Below, one piece after another: positions 35,312 to 45,975 of a stretch of DNA of 64,000 nt. The translations under genes and the position numbers were made by a program. The notes beneath the pieces are model-generated. The model ran no database searches, was not told the DNA's origin, and was given only the letters and a program-made list of their open reading frames with translations. Source of the stretch: Pithys albifrons albifrons (taxonomy: Eukaryota > Chordata > Aves > Passeriformes > Thamnophilidae). The DNA is taken from the NCBI RefSeq assembly GCF_047495875.1, contig NC_092474.1, positions 2,232,001 to 2,296,000 on the forward strand. The letters are read 5' to 3'. Position 1 is the first letter of the stretch. Each line of letters begins with the position of its first letter.

Positions 35312-36680
35312 TCAAGGCACTTGAATCCCAGTTCTTAGAATGGCTTGAAGAAGTTTATCTCATTTCCAGAAAATTGCACCATGTCACTGTAGGCTCCACT
35401 TTGCCTGTCTCCCAATGGCTACAGTGCCATAACCAGAAAGAAAGCCAGTCCATGCTTGTGCAGAGTTCATCATTTTGCTTGCTAGTTTAACACATCAGCA
35501 TGTGCCCTGTACTCAGGGCAAGTTTTGTTCAGGTTATTTTTTTCCTGAATGTGTAAGCAGTGCTTGTCACAGTCATCAGCAAAGCCCAGTCACATACGTG
35601 GTTTGGATGCTGGAGGGAGTTTTGTTGAACCAAGTGACCTCCCGCTTCACTTTGCTCCCATTACTCAGTGATTATAGTGTGACCTGGGGAACATTAGCCA
35701 CAGTCAAAGCAGGGGAGGTTAAGGTGACCACTTACTGGGAAAATGTCGCTTTCAGGGTATAATCTGTTTACAAGCATTTAATTGCAGTAAATGAGCCAGG
35801 CAGAAGGTGAGGAAGATCTGAAACACAGAGGAATAATAAATTGACTCATGTTTATTTAAGCATTTATATCTTCTGAAGCTGGGCTTAGCCTGAGGATGCA
35901 CAGGGATTAAGGAATGCTTGCAAAGCCCCTTGCTGTCCTTGGCATCCCACTTTTCCCCTATAATGACAAATCCTCTCTCCCTTTCCAGGGGGGTCTCTGC
36001 ACTTGTACAGCATTTTCTCTGCTAAGAATATTTCCCTCTGTCATCTACACTGTTCAGCCCTGTACATCTCACTCTCTCTCCCAACCTATTCTTTGTATTT
36101 CAGTAAATGCTGCTCTTTCAAACTGGTTTATGTTCTCCCACCTTCCTTTAATTTGAGTGTAGAATTATCTGTATCAGTGCCTGAAAATGTAAACTGGGTT
36201 GCATCACTTCAAGCCAGCTGAAAACTGTACTTTCCTAAAGGGTCTAATTAATTAAACAAATCCCAACCATAATTTAATTTTGACCTAAGTTCTAAAATGC
36301 TTGACATAAAATGGGTGATTTTCTTGAGTTCTCCTATTGATGAATCCACATTTAACATTAAACTAAAATCTAAATTAGGTTTTTTTTCCCCTTGCAAAAT
36401 GTCAACATTTTCGTTTTAAAAAATGTTGAAACAAAATGTTCTGACATCTTGGAAAATCCATCTCCTCCCTTACCAATTTGCCTTCCAAAAACCTATCATT
36501 AATTTTTTATTCATAAAAATAACCTCATCAGCAGTTGTATTAGAGCCGTTTATTTCTTTTTAGTTACCCCGTTCATGGGATTGGAAACCCACTGGCATTA
36601 TTTTGACTGCCCCTTGAATTGAAGCCTGAGCTGGGTGCAGTAGGACATGCTAAATGGGAGAAGCACAGTGGGAACTGGGA
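35312..36680. other. Unique DNA between copy A and the CR1 copy, no gene seen
   Basis: No gene was recognised. The part at 36236-36500 is AT-rich and complex. Nothing here repeats the flanks of copy B. Confidence 0.5.
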
Positions 36681-37303
36681 ATAGAATCATAGAATGGATT
36701 GGGTTGGAAAAGACCTCTGAGATCATCAAGTCCAACCCTTGGTCCAACTCCAGTCCCTTTACCAGATCATGGCACTCAGTGCCACGGCCAATCTGCGTTT
36801 GAAAAACTCCAGGGATGGGGAATCCACCCCCTCTCTGGGCAGCCCATTCCAATGCCTGAGCACTCTCTCTGTAAAGATTTTTTTTCTGATCTCCAACTTC
36901 AATTTCCCCTGTCAGAGCTTGAGCCCATCGTGCCCCCTTGTCCTATTGCTGAGTGCCTGGGAGAAGAGACCAACCCCCACCTGGCCAGAACTTCCCTTCA
37001 GGCAGTTCCAGACAGTGCTGAGGTCACCTCTGAGCCTCCTCTTCTCCAGGCTGAACACCCCCAGCTCCCTCAGCCTCTCCCCATAGGGTTTGTGCTCCAG
37101 TCCCTTCTCCAGCCTCGTTGCTCTTCTCTGGTCCCACTCCAGCACCTCAATATCCTTTCTGAACTGAGGGGCCCAGAACTGAACACAACACTCAAGGTGT
37201 GGCCTCCCCAAGGCAGAGTCCAGGGGAAGGGTCACTGCCCTGGGCCTGCTGGCCACGCTATTTTTGATACAGGCCAGGATCCCATTGGCCTTCTTGGCCA
37301 CAT
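36681..37303 (-). mobile_element. CR1 LINE, 5'-truncated 3' end
   Basis: A reverse-oriented CR1 fragment of about 623 bp. The tail reads as ATAGAATCATAGAATGG at 36681-36697, followed by the conserved 3' UTR block. Homology to the plus-strand copy at 21.5-22.2 kb is colinear up to the 'ggccaagaaggcc' block at about 37286-37298, so both copies are truncated near the same ORF2 position. It lies between the two copies of the 156-bp duplication. Confidence 0.96.
36759..37303 (-). pseudogene. CR1 ORF2 C-terminal fragment with a nonsense codon
   Basis: On the minus strand the frame is open from the truncation point down to a premature TGA at 36912-36914, where the other two copies have TGC (cysteine, in the LCQGK motif). 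Beyond it the frame continues to the native stop position at 36759-36761 without a length change. Conserved blocks include [22 protein letters not shown] and [19 protein letters not shown]. The endonuclease and RT catalytic core are missing, so the fragment is dead. Confidence 0.88.
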
Positions 37304-37457
37304 GGATGTCACATCTTGCCTGGGGTAACTGCAGTGGCTGGAGTGGCTCTTGCCCCATGGTGCTGGATTTACTGTGGTTGCTTTTGGATAACTGTGTAAG
37401 AACTTCAACTGCATATGATGGACACTAATAGGCCTTGCTTTACCCTGGTGGGCTACA
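37304..37457. other. Unique spacer between the CR1 copy and copy B
   Basis: A spacer of about 150 bp with no homology to the DNA before copy A, showing that the duplicated unit does not extend leftward. Confidence 0.5.
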
Positions 37458-37613
37458 GCTGGAGTTCCTGCAACCTGGTTCAGCTCAGTTTGGGGCCATC
37501 CTCCCTCCCTAGTGATGCTGCAGGGTGTCTCCACCTCTGCCATGGCCTTGCTGAGTGAAGCACCACCGGTGGGCTGATGATCTGTCTCAGCCTTGACCCA
37601 TTCCCATAGACAC
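37458..37613 (+). repeat. 156-bp direct duplication, copy B
   Basis: The partner of 35156-35311, in the same orientation. Mismatches cluster at the left end and around 37513-37516, with one at 37560. On the minus strand this copy lies inside a chance-length open frame of 154 codons (37232-37696) that runs on into the CR1 remnant. The differences between copies include clear amino-acid changes in that frame, so coding constraint is not evident. Confidence 0.93.
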
Positions 37614-40600
37614 ACCTGATGCCCAGGGCTGGGGCTGCCCCAGCACCTGCCCTGCCCTTTACCCCTTGGGGAAAGAGCCTTTGTTTCCCTGAGCATTGAC
37701 TTGGTGCTTGAGTTCTAGAAGGTGCTTCTGACCCAATAACCAAAGACCCATAGAAATGGGGTCAGGAAATATCCATCCAGGTAAGGAAATATTGTTATCT
37801 TTGCTTTATAGATGCAAATAGGAAGTATATTTTCCCAGCTCTTGCTGATTTTTAGCAATTTCCTTCATTTTTATGAATCATTATGCTTCTCATTTTCTGG
37901 TTATAGTCAAACAATGTGCTTTCAGCATGAGCCTCACATACCCTCAGCTGAAGAGCCCAGCATGGGCTGTGCTGTATTATCCTGCCCCTCTCCCTCCACT
38001 GCACCCTTCCCATGTGGGCTCCTCCTGGGCTCCTGCCTGCTTTGCTGGTAGGTTGCCTGGACCGGGTCCCTTGTTACAGTGCAGGACTCAACACAGCAGC
38101 TCCTTATACAGTGCATTACAAGAGGCATATTTGCTGCCCAGCTAACCCCAGTAACACCTCTGAGGCTGCAAGGACATGTTGTGGCTTTCTTGTTTCAGCT
38201 CCAAGTCCCCTTTCCTCCCCATTGTGTGAGACAAAAGGAGAGAGCAGGGAAAGCTGTCAGGCATGTTACTTATGATTCGATCACTCCTATTTACAATCTC
38301 ATGATTCAATTCTCTGGAGTGGAGGGCAGTGGTGCTCCTGGGCTTGTTTTAACAAGCTCTTGCAGGATGGCTGCTGGAGGCACTTGCACTAGAGAGGCAA
38401 AGGCCTGGTGGCTGTCGAGGGAGCGAGCAAGGTGACCTGCGAGGTGTCTTGTTCCTGTGATTTATCCCAGACCTGGGCTCACTTTCTCCCTTGACATTGT
38501 CTCCTCTAGTTTATGCTGTGTCTGCAGCTGGGGATGAGGCTGGGAGGGCACACACTGCTGAGGAGAATTCCTGATTTCTGCTGGCACAGAGTGGTCCCTT
38601 GCTGTCACACGTGAGGCTGATGGGCTGCAGCGTGGGAGGGGTTCCTGCGTGGGGTGTGGGACACAAACTGCCAGACCCAGCACACCTTGCAACGTGGCAC
38701 CTGCAAAATGTGAACTGTGCTTGTGGTGGGCGTGTGCAACCTGTTTGTCTTCATTTAATGATCCACTTGAGAAGCAGCCACAATAATTAACCACCACAGC
38801 CCCTCAGACAGTCTGCTGGATTTGGCTTTGGTTATCTGTGCCCCATGAGCAGCTGTGCTGACCAACACTGTCCAGGGACATCAAAGTTTGATAGCTGCAG
38901 TCCATTCCTGGTGTCTCGTGTCTCAAGCATTTACCATGTCTGTCTCAAGCTGGGGACTGTTCCAATGTCTTGAGTTATCCCAGCATTAATTCAGTTTCCA
39001 TTAAAGCTCATGAAAAGACTCCCATAGGTTTCTGTTGCAACTGAACTTCCTCGTTTGACTTTCACTTTCTGAAGAACAGATTAATTGCAGGGGATCGGCA
39101 GTGGAAAACTCAACTGTGCCAAAAAATGTAGACAGCCTTGCAAGAGCAGACATTTCAAATTGCTGGGCTGCAAATGACTTGAAGCAACTTGTAAAGCCAT
39201 CTGAAATTAAAATAGTTTTCCTCGTTTTGAATAGTTACTTTTTCCAAGTTAATCTACAAATGAAGAAAAAATGACCTGGTGTTAAAAGGGGGTGTGTACA
39301 TTGGCTTGGGCTGTTATTTCAGTGGGTTTAATATTATTTAATTGGGGGCTCCTGGTGAAGGGTAACCTTATGCCTTATTTTGTACAGGGTTTGGTTCTTG
39401 TGTTGCTCCTTTGCAGCCCACTGTGGTCAGACAGGATGGCAACCATCAGCTTCCATGGCGTGATTTCCTTCTGGGGGCAGAGGTGGGCAAAAGATCTTTC
39501 TGAAGCAAAGTAACTTAGATGTGTCCATGTAGGTTGGCATGTTTGCCACAAGGAAAGGATGTTGCTTATAAAGGGAATTATCTGAGAAAGGGTAAAGCAA
39601 TGAATTTCAGACCACTTTGGATGTTCCCTGCTTTGCCTCCTATGGTGGAGCAGAAGCTCCTCAAGAGCCCTTGGGCCAGGCAGACACCCAGGTGTGCCTG
39701 CACTGCTGGGCTGGGTGCAGAAGTGACCCAGGCCTGCCTGGCTGTTGGCTCCTGGGTGCTTAAGTCCAAACATGAGGTCTGCAGTGTCAGGGAGGAGGAC
39801 AGGGAAGGGAAGTGAAACAAGAAAAACAGAAACTGGGGGAGTATTTTAAAGAAATGGGTGACTCTCTCATGCTGCAAGAGGCCATGACCTGTCTCAAGGC
39901 AGTGCCCTGCTCTGATTTTCCTGATTCCAGGACATGACGTCTTTCAGTTCCTTCTAGACACCTGAGAATAGGGAAGAGTGAATAGGAGCTGCATTGGGCT
40001 CAAATTCACCTTGAGGAGCAACCACTTGGCCCAATCTGGTAAGAAGTGCCCCTGTTGGATGCACCTGCCCTGCTCCCCAGGAAGCAGAAACTTTTCAAAT
40101 TCGAAGAAAAGTGATCTGAACAGCAAAAGGCCCTGGGAAGACCATATGTTAAAGCCAGGCAATGATTTCCCACTGCCTTACAGGGAGTGTGGGTGTAAGT
40201 GTCAGAGTAAATTTCTTAGACTGCACTGAAGGTCATCTGAGCTTTAATGTGATTCATCTGGTGGGGTTTTAATTCTTCTGGTGAGCAAATCCCACAGCAG
40301 TACATGGGGAAACTCAGCTGTGCTGCCTGGCAGAGCAGGGCTGTGCCTTGGCCTCCTCATTTGTGAGATAAAGGATATCCTTCACCAAGGGCTGGGAAGG
40401 AAAGCTGTGTAAGAACTGGGCATTTTGTTATTTCTAGGTGTGTTTGAGAAAAGGCAGCAGCATTTGGTCCCTCTGTGTAGAGCCTTTGGGGGTAGATACT
40501 TTCCTAACATAAATAGGAGACTATTTTATATCTTCAGACAACCCTGCAGAGAAGTAGCAGGAGTAGCCCAGTGAACAAGGAGAAAATTGAGGAGTGTCAT

Positions 40601-41694
40601 CTCTCTTAGCAGACATCCAGCTTGCCCTAAAGTATTTTCTGAGCATCTGCATGAGCACTTTTCCCTTTTTTATATATTTATTTTTTGTTTATTGTCTGCC
40701 TAATGGTTTCAGCCTTATCACAAAGTGTGATAGCAGCACATCACTGAAGGAGAGCTCGCAGTTGCTTTTGCAGTCACAAGTAAGTGGTAAATAGCCCATT
40801 CAGAAAAAATAAATGCTACTTTTATCAGTCTGTCCATGGCACCCATATGTCCAATTTGGGACTGATCACTCATGCAGAAAAGCTAATAATGCCAAGTACT
40901 CTGCTTTTAGGCTCCACAGAGAGAGACAGGGTATGTGACCTCTGTTTGCCCCACAAGCCTGGTGTTGTTCTGCTTCATCCATTGCCAGATTTTGTTTGTT
41001 TTAAGGAGGCAGCAGATGTGAAGGGAACAGGATAAAAAATTTCAGGCCTGGTTAAGAGAATTCTGAATGTGAGGAGATGGAGCTTTCACCTCATAAAGCC
41101 CAGACTAGGCACAATTCCTCTTCAGGATCTTTGTGTTGGACTGAGGAAGAGAACAAACACTTTTGGCCTGGACCAAATGCAGAAAACCAAAAATCTGCTA
41201 CCCGGAGTTGCCAAATTTTTGGACATTTGGATGTGCAGAGTGCATTGTAAAAAAGAACACCTAGAGAATCTGAGCCCAGCTCTTCTGAGGAGAAGAAATA
41301 TCCTCTGGATATTGGAACAAATGGTTAAATAACCCCTACCTGGAGGATTTTTTTTTTATTTTACTACAGAGGGAGAGTTTTAAACCTCCAGATGTTTGCT
41401 GTTTGTAGCAGGGGGTTGTGGCTGATCAGTGGTTTCTGTTGTTGTTATAGATGGGGCCTTTCATGGCCCTGGGCTGTCCAGGGTCATGTTTTTTGGTCCT
41501 TCAATTCATTCACAAGGAGGTTTTGGATTAGGGTATTTTTGAGCCATGAACTGCCATGTGAGTCAGGTGGAAATTTATGGCGTGGTGTTTAAAGCATAAA
41601 AAAAGAACAACTCTACTTTCAGCACTGCTAGAAATGACAGTAAATGATACACTTGTATCAGCAGTTTGTTTGGCAACGTAGCTATGCATTGTGT

Positions 41695-41795
41695 TCAAAA
41701 AAAAAAGGAAAAGGAAAAAAAAGACTTTTTTTGTTAGCATTTCCAGAAATTAGAATAAATAAAAAACAAAACAAAATAAAAAAGAAAGAAGACAC
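41695..41795 (+). repeat. A-rich low-complexity segment
   Basis: Runs of A broken by GG, G or C, ending in AAAAC/AAAAT/AAAG units. This may be an old poly(A)-derived simple repeat. No adjoining retroelement body was recognised. Confidence 0.7.
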
Positions 41796-43602
41796 AGCCT
41801 GAATCTCTGCAAATGTTCTGTAACAGCACAGAGCTAGAATCTTCCACTGAGATACTTGAAATCCAGGATCTTATTGTCTTTATTATGATGATGTCCCAAT
41901 GCTGAGAACAGGAAAATTCAGAGTGACAGTTTCTTCAGAGCTCCACAAGGACCAGGGTGCTGTGGGAGGAGGCACAAGGTGTGTGTTAACAATCTAAGTG
42001 TATGAATCTCCCTAGAGTTTTACAGTGTGTAGAATTGTTCTTGGAATTAATAGAATTCAGTAAATGGCCAGTCTCTGAACTCTGTGTGTGCTATGAAACA
42101 ATGGGGGGAATGAAACCAAGTGTAGCAGGCCACTCCACATTTTAATTACAATGACAGAGAGTGTTACTGGGTGTTGGTTTGCCCTTTCTACAGGCTTGGG
42201 GAAAAGGGTAGAGCAGCAGAAACCTTCAGGAGCTGGAATGGACATTGCAAAACTGGGTGGTTTTGTGGTGGGCAAAGCTGTATATTTTGGCTCTTGCATG
42301 GGTGTGCTGGAGTTGTGGAGACCTCCCTGTGCAGGGAGAAAGCCTGGCCAGCCCCTTGCTGCCATGACCATCCATTTATAGACTTGAAATCCTTGTTTAA
42401 TTCCACAAGGTTGAGTGTAAGAGAGTTTCAATTGATCCATTCTGGACAACTGTTTGCTGCTGAAGTAATACAGAAGTGCTCTGTAGAGGTTTATAACAGC
42501 TCTCAACTTAAGTGTTTCTGTTGGATTCAAAGAGCTAATTATCTCTTTAAAATGCCTTTCCAAAATTGTCTGCAGACTTTTCCTCCATTATAGCTGATCC
42601 CAAATTTGAATGTCTCATGCATTTGTAACAAGTGCCATAGGAAACATATTCACCTTCTTGAAGAGAAGCACCAGATAACAGCTGATAGCACAAAGATGTC
42701 ACTACCAAGGGCAGCATCTTAAGATATTTAGAGTGTTTTTTGGCTGAGTATTTCCTATTCTAGTAACATAGTGTTTCCCTTAGACTTTGTTTGTTTGTTT
42801 TTCAGGGGGCTTAAATGGGTACCAAGGATCTGGCCTTCTTTGTATGGAAAAGAAAGATTTCACACAAAGATTTATCTTCATGAGCTAGGGGAAAATTTCC
42901 TTCTTTTTTATGGACCCAGCCCTTTAAAGCCTCTGAAAGGAAACCAAATATCTTTAATTCCCAGGAGGTACCTCAGAGGATCAGAGCTAAAACATTACTC
43001 TCTGAACTATCACATACAGAGACCTCTGTGTGACCCTTTGTGTTTCAGACTCTCAAGGCTGTGGATTCTCCAGAAAAACCTATTTCTTCTATAACCAGAG
43101 GCTGAACAAGAGTGCACCATTATAGAAGTTTAAATAAACCACATAAGGTCAGCTGCTGCTTAAATCCCTGCTACCAGGTCTGGAGATATTTTTACTTTGT
43201 TTCTAGGCAAGCTGAGAGTCCTGGTGCCAGAGGGCAACATGTAAATTGTGCTGTTATTCTGAAGCATGCAAGGTAATAAATGGTGCTGTCAATTGTTTTC
43301 ACTCAAGTGACAGATTTATTCTCTTCAAAGTGAATGACCAGGAATGGCTCTTATTACAAAAAATTCACTATGTATCATCTTGTGCCTGTTTAACAAATAA
43401 TGCTAAGTCTAATTGCCTTCCTCTGTGGCCAAGTGTCTATGAGTTAATGCTTTTTTTATTGAAGACATGTAATTTACCAATGCTTTTGATGTGCCATCTG
43501 ATTGAATGTCTCTGTGAATCACATCTGCAATCTAGCACTGTGTGTCCCAAAGGAATGCTCCTGATCCCATTGTTTCCTGGTGATCCGGGGAAAAGCAGTC
43601 TC

Positions 43603-43621
43603 TTTTTTTTTTTTTTTTTTT
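43603..43621 (+). repeat. T19 homopolymer
   Basis: Nineteen consecutive T residues followed by AAACAG. No retroelement body was recognised next to it. It is prone to length error. Confidence 0.9.
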
Positions 43622-45559
43622 AAACAGAAACTATTAAACTTCTGTTTCCCAATTTCTAGGTTGAAATTCCAGTTCCTGTCAGTTGCCCTGAAGTTTAATA
43701 AATCATTTGCATGTGGGAATCTATGATGTTTTATAGCACTAGAAAGTGTGGGTTTAAATCTCACCAGCACTTTTTCCAGAGTACACCTGGAATTAGCCTG
43801 CAATCTGATCCTGCAGCTCTGCCCAAACTCTCCTGGAGTCTGACTGAAACCCTTTCTCATAGCACTTTGTTTTTCAACAAGAAAATCTGCAGCTGGTAAA
43901 CAAAAAATCCTCTTTAGGATACAAACATCCCTTTTTAAAGATTTTTTTTGTGATTCAGCAATGCCCTTTTTTCCATGTAAGTCCGTGTTCCATTTTTTCC
44001 CATCAACACTGCAATCTTTGTAATGTTTTAGGAGGTTACAAAATAACATCTAAAGCTGTAAAGCTGACATAAAGCTTGGGCTTCAACAACATATTTTAGA
44101 AGAGCTGATGGCAGACAAATGTTGAAGTTAAAGCCTTGCTTCCGTGGAAAACAACACAGCTCCATGTGCCAAGAAGAAGGTGATGGGGAGCAAGGATAAA
44201 ACTTCTGTCTGCAAAAATCTCCTTGCTTGTAGCTATTGAGGTCTGTTGTGGTTGAGAATGTGCTGAAGTGGTCCCCAAAAGGTCATAGAGATGTGGGCAG
44301 AGGTGGCAGAGGTAGCCTGTGGGCTCTCCACTACTCTGCCACCCCTGGCAGTGCATTTCGAGCTTCCTCTGTTACCAAGATGTGTAGAAATGCAAGTTCT
44401 GTGCTGGTGTGATGGGCTGAACCAGATACACAGTGATTTATTCTGAATGCTGATATCAACAAGTTGAACTCTCCTCTAGATAAGGATGGCTGATACTACT
44501 GGTTTGGGTATTTGTTACTTTCAGTTGTGTTTTTACGACAGTATCAAACTGTTTTACTCATCCTGCTGTAAGTTACAACAGTGTGACTTCTCCATGCAGA
44601 TAAATTTTTAGTCAACACTTAAGGCCAGGGCTTGCATTTGCATTTCTTTATTATAATAATGCTCCATTAATGGGCTTTCTTAAGCAGCAAAAGCCAAGGT
44701 CTGGTGTTAAAAAGGGGAATTAAGATGGGGAAATAAAAATAGGGGAGAAAAGTAGGACAGGAATTGTGGCTTGCACTACAGTCATTCAGAAGTTGGGGGA
44801 AGCACTGAGGACAGTCCCTGGGCTGGTGTGCCACCACTGTTGTCCTTGGGGCTGGGAGAGGAGCCCTCCAGGTGAGGGGTGTCGTGGGAGCAGACCCCAG
44901 CTTGCCAGAAGCACCCCCGAGGGTACTCTGTGGAGGATGCTCACTCAGCATGCTGTTATTCTTCAGTTAAAGCAATTTGCCAGCAAACCACAAGTACAGA
45001 TTGCTTTGTTCTGTTAAAACAAATGTCCAGGAAATTCAGCTACAAACTTTTGCTATCACTCAGCTCTTATCTCGCTCTATTGCAATAACTATTCGATGAC
45101 CTCAACAGAGGCCTTGAATCCCATAATCAGTTCTTCAAGTTTGCAACAAAATCCATTCTTTTTTCTAAACAACTACAAGTAACTAGAGGTTGTCTTGACC
45201 TTTTATCTGTTTTGACAGACGAGGGCCTAGACCTCCTCCCCTGCATGCTGATCTGCTCTTCCAGAGTCTGGATGGAGGATGTGGCTTGGCTCTCCAGACT
45301 CCTGTCTCAGCTGGGACACGCTGTCTCCTGCAACTGCCTGGCAAAGCAAGGGAGGGAACAGAGACTGGCTCGTTTTCTCTGGGCTGCCACCAAGAAGTTC
45401 AGTTGGTTGGTTTGCATGGATAATTTTTAGCTCCTGTCTAGCCTGAGCACGGAGGAATTTGAAGAGTAAATGATCTGAGTGATTGGCTAAAGATGGTATT
45501 TACCCTGATGTTTTAGCACGGAGAAGCCAGTGCTGCTGATACCATTTTGTTTCAGCTCT

Positions 45560-45975
45560 GTAAGTCTCTGTTTGGTGTGTAATGGGTTAAATTGCAGCCA
45601 GTGACTGCAAAGCGTTTGTCTGAGGACTGGGACCGTTCTTATCTTTACAGTGAAATATTATCCCTCCGTGGTTAACAACTAGCAGCAAACCTGCTCATTG
45701 TGGAGGCAGTTTGGCACAATTAGCCGGTTAAAGAAGACTGCCTATTGATTAACTGAACTCAATGACCCATAATTAAGAGCCCAACTGTGGAGCTAATCTA
45801 TTTGGTGGGTGTTTTCCTTCCCCTTACAGATTTGGAACCTGCAGGTCTGTCGGTTATTAGGGGATGGTTGGTGAGGAGCCCACAGCGGGTGGTAATTGAG
45901 TTGGTGTTCCCCGCAGGGCTCTAACGCGCACCCCGGTGGGTTAGAAGGGCCTGCAGGCACATCGTGCTCCTCTCA
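45560..45975. promoter_or_regulatory. Strong candidate conserved regulatory element
   Basis: The left part (45585-45795) is complex and AT-rich with dense factor-like cores: TTATCTTTACAG (GATA), GTGGTTAACAAC (HNF1-like), TTTGGCACAATTAG (NFI and homeodomain), TATTGATTAAC (PBX/HNF1-like) and CATAATTAAG. The right part (45840-45972) carries a cluster of about eight CpGs. No open frame, splice signal or repeat is present. It resembles vertebrate developmental enhancers. The call rests on motif density and local CpG retention; no cross-species comparison was made. Confidence 0.4.

Larger units (their letters stand above)
37614..45559. other. Long unique stretch, no gene seen
   Basis: About 7.9 kb without a recognised gene. 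Minor features are an A-rich segment at 41695-41795, a 19-T run at 43603-43621 and an octamer-like ATTTGCAT near 44636. A weak MIR-like 'cctcctcatttgtgagata' match lies at about 40352-40370. Open frames up to 176 codons (for example 43519-44049, minus, which reads through the T-run as polylysine) are not convincing. Confidence 0.5.

Noticed and set aside
36699..37328. 209-codon plus-strand open frame
   Set aside because: It is antisense to the minus-strand CR1 copy, the same shadow frame as at 21254-22006.
40345..40400. MIR-like 'cctcctcatttgtgagata' block
   Set aside because: A single short block with no supporting second block, so too weak to call.
42057..42563. 168-codon minus-strand open frame
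   Set aside because: Overlapped by plus-strand frames of similar length; no recognisable protein features.
43690..43780. tRNA-like B-box resemblance ('gggtttaaatctc')
   Set aside because: No A box at the right spacing and no cloverleaf could be found.
43519..44049. 176-codon minus-strand open frame
   Set aside because: It runs through a 19-base homopolymer as polylysine, and its length is within chance expectation for the window.
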